Position numbers and translations under genes: made by a program. The notes beneath the pieces were generated by a model. The model did not search any database. It was not told the DNA's origin and saw only the letters and a list, made by a program, of their open reading frames with translations. This document shows, piece by piece, positions 1 through 9,670 of a DNA stretch of 64,000 bases. Origin of the DNA: Cryptomeria japonica (taxonomy: Eukaryota; Streptophyta; Pinopsida; Cupressales; Cupressaceae). Numbering within the stretch: the stretch's first letter is position 1; every line of letters starts with the position of its first letter. The stretch lies in the NCBI RefSeq assembly GCF_030272615.1, contig NC_081411.1, forward strand, positions 829,058,897-829,122,896. The letters are read 5' to 3'.

Positions 1-1734
1 TTCAGAGGAATGATCACTGGAGTCATTGGTACATAAGATAGTGTTTGACTTGTGTGGATGAAATGGGAAGGTTACCAGTATAGTAGTTATCAGTAGGGAG
101 AGTATGTCAACTAGTGAGTGATGTGTTGACAGTGAGTGTTTGTTGGCTGAGAAGCCTATGACTCATGTACAAACAGAATGGGCAAGGTGCTTGAGCCGTT
201 GTTTGTGATGAAGAGGTAGAATGTTACCTAAATAATATCAACATAGGAGGAGAAGGATGTACAGGTCACTGGTATGCTTTGTGGATGCATAACAACATGA
301 CTCCCACGAGATAAAGATGCAGTCACCATGTGAAGAGATGATTGACAGTGAATATACCCACACCCGATCACATGTGCTTGTTTGATGATATGCTGCACAA
401 ACAAGGAAGCCACATGAGTGCATTGCAAGATGAACATGACAAGGATTCACTACCACCAGTAAGTGGAGCTTATCTCTTATTATGAAAAGTATGCATCTTA
501 GTTCTGTGAGATAAGACAAAAGTAGAAGGCAGGTGTTTGAAGGCTCACATCAGATCTATCGGTGAATCAAAGGGATGCCTCAAGTGTATAGAATCAAGGA
601 TGTGCACTTTACTGATAGAGAAGATATAATGAGATGTCGGGACAAATGAGGAGTGATGGGTTTGTCACTTTGACAAACCGATAGAGATGATGTCCGGTCT
701 CTTGATGAAGAAGGCAAGGTCGTGAAGCTGCAGACAGAGGACAATGGTCGAAGTGAAGATGGAGTTTGTCGAAGGTTGATGACATGGGGTCATCAAGGTG
801 TTTACTAATATGTATGTCCACCAATAATGCAGATAAGGTGCAAATACATAAGACTTCCATCTGGTGAAGATGTGCACAAGGTAGGTTAGCAAGAGTGCTA
901 ACCGATTGAGAGTTCCACCAAAAGAGAAGCAAAGTGCAAATATGAAGGGTAACTGATAAAGTGTGAGATATCGGTAGGGTTATTAAACCGACATAAAGGA
1001 AGGACCGGTTGTGTGTTGATTGTCGGTGACCGAGTCTAGCCGACTCAAAGATCCTTGCTAAAGTGGATATCGACATGGACACCACGTGGAAGTGAAGCGA
1101 CAATCTTGTAGAGGTCAGTGAAGTGTCGTGTAGAGATAGGTGTTTCTAGAGCTGTGCATTTAATATGGAGCCCGTAATTTGTGGATCGGATCGGAGGAGT
1201 GCGGCTCGAGGAAGAGTGAATGACAGAGAAATATTAGGGAGTTGTTGGTGCCTGGATCAAAGCAAGGAAATCAGATTGCAGGAGGACCTCAAGAAAGAAA
1301 TAGTAGAAATAGTAACACTTTTGTAAATTTCTTTGTTGGATCTCTTGTCTAGCTCACTATCGGTCCTCTCTCTATCGATTTGGAGCTTAGTGCAAGTGTT
1401 GAAGCTCCTTGGGTTGGTGCCTTAAATTAAGAGTTGTTGCTCCTTGGGTTGGTGCCCTAAACATTGTAATAAGAGATTGATTGTGAGACTAGATTGGAGC
1501 CGTAGACTCCAACAACTTTTCTCACCGAGGTTTTTCCCATCTTGGGTTTTCCTCATATATGTTGGTGTTATGGGATATTCCTTTATGGGAATGCAATTAT
1601 GATTAGTCTCCCCAGTAACTGGTAAGTCTGCATTCAGTTAGATCTATTAACCGATGTACTCACATAGGGTTATTTAGGGAAAAGTTTCAGAACCACTGAT
1701 TCACCCCCCTCTCAGTGGTACATTGTGTCTAACA
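1..1734 (+). repeat. Element A 5' LTR (partial)
   Basis: The sequence matches the 3' LTR of the same element from about 26425 onward, so roughly 155 bases are missing at the window edge. It ends with TCTAACA two bases before the primer site. Relative to the 3' LTR this copy lacks roughly 600 bases, around 1320-1375. Near the 3' end is the core (GGTTTTTCCCATCTTGGG) seen in most copia LTRs of this window. Open frames on the minus strand here are not supported as genes. Confidence 0.85.
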
Positions 1735-1736
1735 AT

Positions 1737-1748
1737 TGGTATTAGAGC
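1737..1748 (+). promoter_or_regulatory. Element A primer-binding site
   Basis: TGGTATTAGAGC lies two bases after the LTR. It differs by one base from the plant initiator-Met tRNA primer site TGGTATCAGAGC and would prime minus-strand DNA synthesis. Confidence 0.85.
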
Positions 1749-1807
1749 CTAGGTTCTGAGTTAGATGAGCTTTCTCCAAGTTGGGTAGATTCTGGCTTAA
1801 GGACACA

Positions 1808-2660
1808 ATGGTCTGTTTAGTGTCAATCCCAGCTCCTGTGTTTAATGGGTCTAACTACTCCATTTGGAGTTGTAGAATGGAAGTTCACTTATCCTCTCTA
1901 GGGTATGATGTCTGGATGTCTGTTGTAAATGGCTTCCCTAGTAAAGTCAGCCCTCCCATCGATTCAGATGTAGAAAGAAGAAACCAGTTCAATGATGCAG
2001 TAATGAAGGCTATACTCTATGAGTTAATAGATGATGTCTCCTCATGAGTGGACAGATGCAGATTGACAAAAATCTTATGGGAGAGATTGAAGAAGCTCTA
2101 TGGAAATGAGCCCACTACTACATAACCAGTTTGTGATGATATGAAGAAATGCATCTCAAGTATCTGCAGATGATGAAAGAAGATCTACTAGTAGCCATAA
2201 CATTGATGAAGAAGGAACCCACCTCTTCATGGCTCAAGAATCAGAAGATGAGAGACACACATCTAAGAATGATCATGCAGATCACTCCAATCGGTGAGAT
2301 GTGTTTGGCAATGATAGTGAAGTTGAAGAAGAAGAGGAAGTAGAAGTTGATCTTGAAGGTGGGCTTGTGAATGCACTTGAAAAAGTTAGAAGAGTGAGAA
2401 ATGAATACAAGCTATTCAAGAATGCTGCCATAGTGGAGCAGAACCGGTTGATAAAATGCCTTGAAGAATCTGAGAAAAACATCTCAGAGTTGAAGTCTCA
2501 CAAGGAAGACACCAAGGAGTGCCGCTGCAGTGATCTAGCCTCTGAGCTAGAAGTAAAAGATAAAGAATTTCATAAGCTGCTTGGAGAAATGGAGGTTCTC
2601 TGAAATGACCTTGAGAAGTGTCAAGATGAGCTCAAGGTAAGAATCCGATTTGATAGTAGC
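1808..2660 (+). pseudogene. Element A gag, N-terminal part (degenerate)
   Basis: The frame from ATG 1808 encodes a copia gag start (FNGSNYSIWSCRMEVHL, then SLGYDVW). It stops at 2047 (TGA) but stays recognisable beyond, with WERLKKLYGNE, the usual gag continuation. A frameshift follows. From 2301 another frame gives an acidic stretch and then a probable coiled coil rich in E, K and L up to 2603, where a TGA is followed by further in-frame sequence. The frame runs into the T insertion at 2660 and resumes at 23834. The protein would have been the capsid precursor. It is broken by several stops and at least one frameshift. Confidence 0.75.
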
Positions 2661-3459
2661 TGTTTATGGTGAAAATGGATAACAATAACAACAATATTGA
2701 AAGGCTAAAATGAATCCAACCACAAAACCCTAGCCTAACAATGAACAAAGATCCACCATAACATATGAAGATAACCTAAGACAATGCAAATAACTTAAAA
2801 TCGCAAAGATTATACCATCACATGTCCAATAGGGTTTTGATCTCCATTCTTCCTATCTCCATTGATCTTGCTTGATATATTTGCTCTCAGATTTTTGTAT
2901 GCACAAGAGCTCAACAGAGAACGGAATGTGGTTGCAAGTAGGATCGTAGCGTAGCCAATTGATCAAGTAGTTAGGTCATTAGCATGAGTGATTAGGAATG
3001 AATGATTAGGGTTTGACAATGAAGAAAGCATCTCCTTAAATAGAAGACACAATATGAAATGGAGGGTTAAGATTGAGAGGTGTAAAAGGAGGTCGGCTAG
3101 GATTAGAGGGTAGGTATAAGAAATAATAAAATAATGAAAGAGGTAGGTAGTGTATGAATTAAGAGATGAATGACATGTGTCATAGGTAGAAAAAGCTAAT
3201 GAATTAATTAAATAAATAAAGATTTATTTAATTAATAGAAGAAATAGGACAATTAAATAAATAAAATATTTATTTAATTTAGGAAAGGGATAATTTAAAT
3301 AAATAAATGTATTTATTTAAATGAGAAATAAGGCTAGAAGAGGATAAATGAATTAATTAAATAAATAAAAATTTATTTAATTAATAGAAGAATTAGGCTT
3401 AGATAATTAAATAAATAAAATATTTATTTAATTAGACATGACAATTTTGAGTGTCTACA
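2661..3459 (-). repeat. Element T 3' LTR
   Basis: In element sense it begins TGTAGACACTC and ends CACCATAAACA. It is nearly identical to 23030-23828; I count three substitutions, which implies recent insertion or gene conversion. The U3 end is very AT-rich and holds five palindromes, annotated separately. Confidence 0.95.
3196..3435. repeat. Five AT-rich palindromes in T LTR
   Basis: Five inverted repeats of about 30 bp follow one another. Each has arms of the type AATTAAATAAATAAA and TTTATTTAATT around a one- to three-base centre, near 3200, 3252, 3293, 3352 and 3405. All recur in the other LTR at 23567-23806, where the fourth has one substitution. They lie at the start of U3 in element sense. 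Confidence 0.8.
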
Positions 3460-3473
3460 TTTTGCCCCTCTTT
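3460..3473 (-). promoter_or_regulatory. Element T polypurine tract
   Basis: Read on the minus strand the bases directly before the 3' LTR are AAAGAGGGGCAAAA, a purine-rich tract of the kind that primes plus-strand DNA synthesis. Confidence 0.85.
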
Positions 3474-3703
3474 GAGACAATGCGGCTTGTCGCGTTGTTT
3501 CAAAGAAGATAAGATGAACTGATACAGAGTTGCCCCAGTATGAGAATGATATGCCCCCTCGAGAGATTGGATGAAAATGTCTGAAAAGATTGCAGACAAT
3601 CTCTCGATAAGAAAGAAAGACTAGAATGGACTGACCGGATAAAGTGACAAAGTCACGGGATAATGAAGACTGACTCAGAAAATGAAGGCGAGGGCTAGGG
3701 TAG

Positions 3704-3713
3704 GCTATAAGAT
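3704..3713 (+). promoter_or_regulatory. Possible TATA box of antisense gene
   Basis: CTATAAGATA lies about 100 bases before ATG 3804 on the plus strand, opposite to T. The distance suits a TATA box with a short leader. There is no direct evidence of a transcript. Confidence 0.4.
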
Positions 3714-3803
3714 AGACCACGGGCAAAAGACATCCTCATTGTCATCCACACCCTTACAAGATCACAGTGCAGAGTGAGAAAAGAGCAGCAGCAGTCAGCA
3801 GCG

Positions 3804-3869
3804 ATGGCCTTGGTGCATAGATTTGACCGCGTTTGCCGATTCCAGCGACCAGCAGAGGCAGGAGAGCCG
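3804..3869 (+). CDS. Antisense plant mobile domain gene, exon 1
   Basis: ATG 3804 opens 22 codons starting MALVHRFDRVCRF and ends at GAGCCG followed by GTAAGT, a consensus splice donor. A consensus acceptor (TTTTGACTGCAG) ends at 4618, and exon 2 continues in the same phase (phase 0). Joining the exons puts these residues directly upstream of the plant mobile domain. The ATG context GCGATGGCC is favourable. This exon was found by following the domain upstream. It has no domain of its own, so its support is the matching splice sites and phase. Confidence 0.55.
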
Positions 3870-3987
3870 GTAAGTACTGCAAAATCTCCTCATACTTTCA
3901 CGCATGTCAAGTTTTGTCATTAATGCATGCTAGGTAGCAATAAATGCGCTAGGAATAGGATAGTTAAAAAAAAGCAAAAACGCGCAA

Positions 3988-4215
3988 CCGCGTTTGTGTC
4001 AGTGCCAGGCACGTCTGTGCCTGGGACCGCGTTTATGTTGAATGCGGATGCGTTTGAGAATTGTAGGGGCGTTTATGTCATGTAGGGACGTCTATGTTCC
4101 TTGGCCGCGTTTGTGAATGGTATAGGCACGTATGTGTTCAGGAAGCGCGTCTATGTTGCAGAAGCGCGTTTGTGCAGTCTATAAGCGCGTTTAGGAGCTT
4201 AAAGCGCGTTTGTGT
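3988..4215 (+). repeat. CGCGTYTRTG degenerate repeat array (intron copy)
   Basis: About twelve copies of a ten-base motif of the type CGCGTTTGTG, CGCGTCTATG or CACGTCTGTG occur at 15-25-base spacing. The reverse complement of the same motif forms an array at 22660-22922, so in each case the motif reads CGCGT...TG in the sense of the local transcription unit. Confidence 0.75.
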
Positions 4216-4336
4216 GTCAAAATGCATGGTTTTGGTCTTCGAGGTCAAATCGACAGTTCTGTGATGAACATACGCTGTCGATTGGATAAGCTGCTGAGAG
4301 GATACACTCAAGCAGGTCCTCTAGGAAGACTAGGAT

Positions 4337-4600
4337 AGATCAAGGCACTTTGTGATGAACAGGGAGCACCAAGATAGGCAGCACTTTGTGATGAACAGGG
4401 AGTGCGAATGTGAGTAACACTTTGTGATGAACAGGGAATGTCACACACGTAGTACTTTGTGATGAACAGGGAGTACTACTAGGATAGATAGCAACACTTT
4501 GTGATGAACAGTGAGTGTCACTAGGGTAGATAACCATATGCATTTAGATAGCAAGTAGCATTTTGTGATAAACAGTGAATGCCATGATAACTGACATGAT
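4337..4600 (+). repeat. Tandem repeat, 36-40-bp unit, six copies
   Basis: The core CACTTTGTGATGAACAGGGA occurs six times between 4337 and 4600, followed by 16-20 variable bases. The last copies are more diverged (CATTTTGTGATAAACAGTGA). An extra related word (CTGTGATGAACATACG) lies near 4258. It lies wholly inside the proposed intron. Minus-strand open frames here come from the repeat. Confidence 0.85.
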
Positions 4601-4618
4601 TGATTGTTTTGACTGCAG

Positions 4619-6569
4619 GAGTATTTGTCTATGTTGGAGTCACGGGAGAGATTCCCATCGACTCAGAGGTTGCGACCAGAGTTGTCGATTCAGGACATGA
4701 TTTCTATTGAGGAGATGGGTCTCACACATGTGCTATATGTGCCCGAGTTTCGGGCAAACATGGGTTTGCTGACTGCACTGGCGGAGAGATGGCACTCCGA
4801 GACTTGCACGTTCCATTTGCCTATGGGGGAGATGACAGTGACGCTGGAGGATGTCTATAGGATTTTGCATATTTCGATTGATGGAGAGTTGATTCCATAT
4901 GATCGAGACAGAGACAGAGAGGCACTGAGACGGGTATTTCAAGATCTCGGGTTGGAGATGAGAGCAGGTCACGTGGCATGGGATACCATGACCGCGACAG
5001 GGCTAGCGTTGCCGGCTGTTATTGGAGGAGCTATCAGTGGTTTCTTATGTCTAGACAGGGCTACACGGGGATTGGCAGTTGGCTGGGGAGGAGCCTTGGA
5101 GACACTGGTGACAGAGCACACCAGATATGCATGGGGGCCATGTGTCCTGACACATTTATACTATGAGCTGCATCAGTTTGTTTACCATGGATCAGTGGGC
5201 TTGGGCTGTGGAGTGACTCTCCTACAGGTGTGGGCATATGAGCACCTTCCTATCACATGACCTATCCACTTCAGAGGCAGAGGGCATGGACGGAGTTTTG
5301 TGCATTTATACGATATGATTACATCACAGCCTCAGATTGGTCGATTGGAGCATTGGAGACGCGTCATAGATGACATTGATATGGTTATCTGGAGGCCGTA
5401 CCTGGGGTGCGAGGAGTGGGATGACGATATAGTGGAGCTACCCTATGCATTCAGGAGCAGGTATCTTATTGGGCGGACGCCCTATATTCTGGAGAGGCAG
5501 CTTGTTGATAGGGTATGCAGACAGTTCAGCTGGATCCAGAGGATGCCGCGAGGCTCGGGCATGTATGCCCGTACAGTCAGAGATCAGGTACAGTTCAGGC
5601 CACTTCTATCATATGATTAGGCCGTGACACAGATGGCCGAGATGATGCCATTACTGTGGGACATGTGGCCAGAGGTAGAGGATGCAGGGATGGACGCAGA
5701 GTATTCTGCATATTGGGCAGAGCATCCATTTTCGAGGTTGACAGATCCGGGAGAGCTGCTGGAGGGAGAGGTGGGAGGGGATGATGATGATGATGGTGGA
5801 GGAGATGGAGGCAGGGGCTGACGGAGGCAGAGGGGAGTAGGTGGGGGAGAGGCGGGTAGCACCTCGGAGGGAGGGAGGACAGGAGAGAGCAGCCCAGGTG
5901 GTGAGGGGTCAAGGTGGATTGCCCCTACATGTACCAGCAGCACAGGGTCCTAGAGCACAGGGACCGAGACAGGTGCAGGGATAGGGACAAGTGCAGAGAC
6001 AGGTACCTATTCAGGCACCTAGACAGGTACGGGGGGAGGCACAGGTGCAGGCACCTGCAGAGGAGGAGCCACAGGCAGAGGCTGAGGGTGGTGATCCTGA
6101 GGAGGATGAGCTGCTAGGGTTGAGAGAGATCTGCCAGGGCCAGGCAGACGAGATTGCGGATTTGGAGCGGGAGAGGGATCGCCTCAGGATCAGGCTCAGG
6201 GACACAGAGCGGGAGAGAGACCAGGCCATCCAGCGATATACTAAGGCCGAGACAGCTCTGAGGGCAGGGAGGTGGGTAGCAGAGGATGCAGGGGCAGGCT
6301 ACGCATATGTGCTGCGAGCTGGAGAGGAGATCGCCTACTGGAGGGATCTGTACTATGGTGCCGTGCCAGCGGATCAGCGGGCGAGGAGCTTCCATAGATC
6401 GTCGCGCACAGCGACGGCTACGGGAGGGAGTCGTAAGAGGCAGGCATCCAGCGGTGGGGTCATGGGTCCTCCACCACCACCAGACAGGCAGGGGGATCCT
6501 GGAGCGGGACCATCTAGAGCTCAGACTCCGTCAAGGCCAGGCGGCTCCGAGGGAGGGAGTTCATCATAG
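4619..6569 (+). pseudogene. Plant mobile domain (MAIN/MAIL-like) protein, exon 2, broken
   Basis: The N-terminal part matches the aminotransferase-like plant mobile domain: L-ALAERWHSETCTFHLP, then GEMTVTLEDVYRIL and DG, then the long helical middle (GPCVLTHLYYELH). The later part keeps WRPYLG and ERQLVDRVCRQF. The frame is interrupted by TGA at 5258, TAG at 5618 and TGA at 5819, each explicable by one C-to-T change. A further stop and a shift to the next frame lie around 5950-5990. The C-terminal part (5991-6569) is acidic, then a charged coiled coil (6120-6250), then a G/P/S-rich tail. Plant mobile domain proteins are known both as host genes (MAIN, MAIL1) and as cargo of transposons. The gene lies antisense to T between integrase and the 3' LTR, where extra ORFs are known in Tat elements. 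Confidence 0.8.
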
Positions 6570-7468
6570 TCATAGAGGGCTCCCCTTTGTATCAGTATAT
6601 GTACCATTTTTGTATTGTAGACACCTGCGGGTGATTTTGTAGCCATATGATTCTTTTGACATCATTGTATCATGACACATTTTGATTATATATGAGATGA
6701 TCCATTTTTTGCGGCAGCTATATGCATGTGTACCTTATGTGATGAGATGTTCTTAGGTGATGCATGTTTTATGATATGGATGCTTATATGATGTAATGCA
6801 ATATATTTTTGTTCTTTTATGTTGCATATGTGATGCATGATGCAAATGTGAATGTATGTAATGCAGATGAATATGATAATGCAAATGATTATTTACCTAA
6901 TGAAAATGTGAGATGTGTTAACATATGTTGTATGCAGGATGTGATGCAATTGTGATATCTATATGTACGTATGAAATGCTTATATGTGGTGATGCAGGTG
7001 TAACTATATGAAATGCAAATGTTTTTGGTGTGTCATCATACTCAGTCATGTGATAGCGGGCTACGTGGACTCGAGAAGGACGATGGAAATCAATCAAGAA
7101 AGGGGGATGGAAGATAGAAGATATGAAAGTGAAAGAGCTTCTTGTGCGTTATCATCATTGAGCTTATTATGGCAAGTAGGTTATGACAATCGAGGCATCT
7201 GCTCGACCCAGAAAGTCATTGTACCCGTTTGCATGGAGATAAGACAGTCACAAACAAGGAATGCCCCAGTTCATACTAGACTCACAGTGTCCTCATATCC
7301 TTGGACAAGTCATAGCATTACTAAAAGACAATCCACAGACAACAAATGCAAATAGGTGACGATACCCCATCCTCGCCTTTCTAGTCAAAGACATCCTGGA
7401 GATAGAATCTCTAGTCAAAGACATCCCGGAAAAGCTAAAAGACATGTCACCAAAATAAAGATGAAATC
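6570..7468. other. Element T 3' spacer, left part
   Basis: No gene is visible. From about 6650 to 7010 the sequence is a low-complexity run of ATGATGCATG-like words. A 15-base word (CTAGTCAAAGACATC) occurs twice near 7380-7430. The stretch ends at the N insertion, with AAATC (7464-7468) as target duplication. Confidence 0.6.
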
Positions 7469-7948
7469 TGTTGGTGTAAATAATTATTCATCATGGATAT
7501 TATTACACTTACTTAAGTTTACTTAGGATAATGCATTTCATAGTAGTTTGGATATGAGACACTTGGGTGTTTGTGTCACATTGGGATAGTGTGTGTAGGA
7601 GAAATTCCACCTCTTATGGTGTTGATCTTGTTATTACACTATCATATCCACTTATTGTGGAGTGATAATTCCACCTTCGGTGGGTGATCCACCTCATGTG
7701 GAATATTATATTATTTCTCCTACCTACCCACACCTATTTCCTACCTACCCTAGTTTCTTATTGAGCCACATGTCATGTTTGTGTGCTCATACATATCCCT
7801 AGCCTTGCCTATATAAGCAGGCTCATCTACATTGTATGAAACAGTTGTTGATCATTTTCTATTGATGAGAATACAGTTTATTCTTGTCCCATATTATGTC
7901 TCTATCTTGTACATTTCAATGACTTCTTGATCTTGGCAAAATCCAACA
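7469..7948 (+). repeat. Element N 5' LTR
   Basis: TGTTGGTGTAAAT to CAAAATCCAACA, with inverted ends TGTTGG/CCAACA. A TATA box (CTATATAAGC, about 7809-7818) lies about 130 bases before the LTR end. Several short inverted words (ATTCCAC, GTGGAAT) are clustered in U3 at 7605-7710. Confidence 0.95.
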
Positions 7949-7960
7949 TGGTATCAGAGC
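7949..7960 (+). promoter_or_regulatory. Element N primer-binding site
   Basis: TGGTATCAGAGC abuts the LTR with no spacer and is a perfect initiator-Met tRNA primer site. Confidence 0.95.
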
Positions 7961-9670
7961 TATTGGAGTCTCATTGATTCGTCTTGAAGAGGCATTATTG
8001 TGACGTCAAGAGGCAGATCTGAGGAGCATCGTCATTTGGAGGCGTCCTAGACCAGATCTGACCTTGCCATTGCGTCCGGAAGGCCGTTTCCATGAATTTT
8101 GGTTATAAAGTTGACCTATTTTGGTGAGGAAAAATTTTTTCCCCAATTTTGCTATTCGTACGGATTTTTTGAATATTCCTATTATTTTTTTCAAAAAAAA
8201 AATAAAAATTTATTTTTGAAAATTGTTTGAAAAAAATCGAAAAAATCAAAAAAATTCAAAAAATTGAAAAAGCAAAGCAAAAAAAAAATCAAAATATTTT
8301 TTGGGGGGTCCGCAGACCCCCCCGGTGCTCCGTACCCACCTACCTGCGCAGGATTGCAGGTTCCGCGCAGTACGTACCTGTTTGTACCGCCAACCGTGCC
8401 TGCCAGCGCCCGTACACGCCGCTCTGAGCGCTGCGTCCGTCTGCTGTACCTGCCACCCGCTGCGACCTCGTTCCGCCCGCGCTGTGTCTGCGTCCTCTGT
8501 TCCGAGCGCCACCGACTCTCGGCACGCGCTGCTCCGACTGCCGAGCTCCGTCCACCGTCAGCCGTGTCCTCCGCACTGCATCCCCGGCGTCCTCCGCTCC
8601 CGGCGCCTCGTCCCCGGCCCTCACCTCCGTAGCTCCCCCGGCGCCTCCCGCGTCCTCGCCTCCCGGCGCCCTCCGCCTTCAGCAGCTCCGCCGAGCAGCG
8701 CCGCTCCTCTCGGCTCTTCCACGCTCACCGCCACGCAGCAACCAGTCCAAAGACCGGTGGACCACGTCCGCCACGTGGCAGGTGGCCACTGGCCCATGGA
8801 TAAACACATCCGTACGACACGCAGCTTTTCCGTACACCACGTCATCAGTACGGACAGCCACATCACCCTGCACAGTCAGCAATTCCGTACAGTACGAAAT
8901 ATTCAGTCAGCTTGCCACGTAATCCGTCCGTACGGTACGGACGCTCAGCCAGCCAGGCAGCAAAGTTTTGGCGACGGTCATACGGCCGTCAAATTTAACA
9001 CAGTGTTTTGCTGACATCATCGCCACATCAGCAGGGTTTGAAATTTTTTTGACCCCCTCTCATTTGCATTTTTGATTTTGCAGTTCAACTTCGAATGGCC
9101 ATAACTTGCTCATTTTTGCTCCTTTTTGGGTGCAATTTTTTTTGAAATGGGCTAGAATTTCATGCTCTCCGCAGTGGTGAAAGAATTGTTTGATTTTGAT
9201 GCACGGATTTTTCAGAAAATGCAGTTTTTGGTGACTGTCTCTGAGTAATCCCAGTTTTTGCAACTTCAGAGGCTTCGTTTGGGGTCATCCGACCTCCTTT
9301 TTAGGTGCCATTTTTTTTGAAAGTGTGTATTTTTTTGTCTAATTTCACATGATGCTATCAGATTGATGTCATTGTAAGTAGAAATTATACTTTCAGATCT
9401 TGGCCTTTTTTGGCTCTCTTGGTACTTGTATATTTGCTTGAATCTCAGTTAGATTCATTGCACTATTGATTGAAGTCTCTTGTATCTCATTTGGGAAGTT
9501 GTAAAATTTGCATCATAAGCCCACTTTGCCTTGTTTTGCAAGTGACACATTGTAATCGCACTAAGTATAAAGTGCCAAAATCATCACTTTTGGGGGGGTA
9601 CTTTGATTGATTGAATTTGGGGGGTGTCTCTTGTGCTTTTGTGCTCTTGTGTTCTTTCCTTTTTGCTGCT
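7961..9670 (+). other. Element N leader with GC-rich island
   Basis: This is a 1.7-kb untranslated leader. About 8160-8290 is A-rich. From about 8290 to 8990 it changes abruptly to GC-rich sequence with many CGTAC/GTACGG words, then returns to T-rich sequence. The island is open for 237 codons on the plus strand from 8301 and also partly on the minus strand, as expected of GC-rich noncoding DNA. I recognise no protein there. Confidence 0.6.

Larger units (their letters stand above)
3870..4618 (+). other. Intron of antisense plant mobile domain gene
   Basis: This is a 749-bp GT-AG intron (GTAAGT donor, pyrimidine-rich TTTTGACTGCAG acceptor). It contains two repeat arrays: about twelve degenerate CGCGTTTGTG motifs (3988-4215) and six 36-40-bp repeats (4337-4600). 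Because the gene runs against T, the intron is not a splice substrate in T genomic RNA and can survive retrotransposition. Confidence 0.5.

Noticed and set aside
609-1103. Minus-strand 164-codon open frame
   Set aside because: Lies within the A 5' LTR, no homology seen, broken in the 3' LTR copy.
4337-4600. CRISPR-like pattern of repeat plus variable spacer
   Set aside because: Repeats degenerate, spacers short and variable, plant retrotransposon context, no cas genes; ordinary tandem repeat.
8301-9014. 237-codon GC-rich open frame in the N leader
   Set aside because: Several frames on both strands are open here because of base composition; no domain, and it precedes gag in an untranslated leader.
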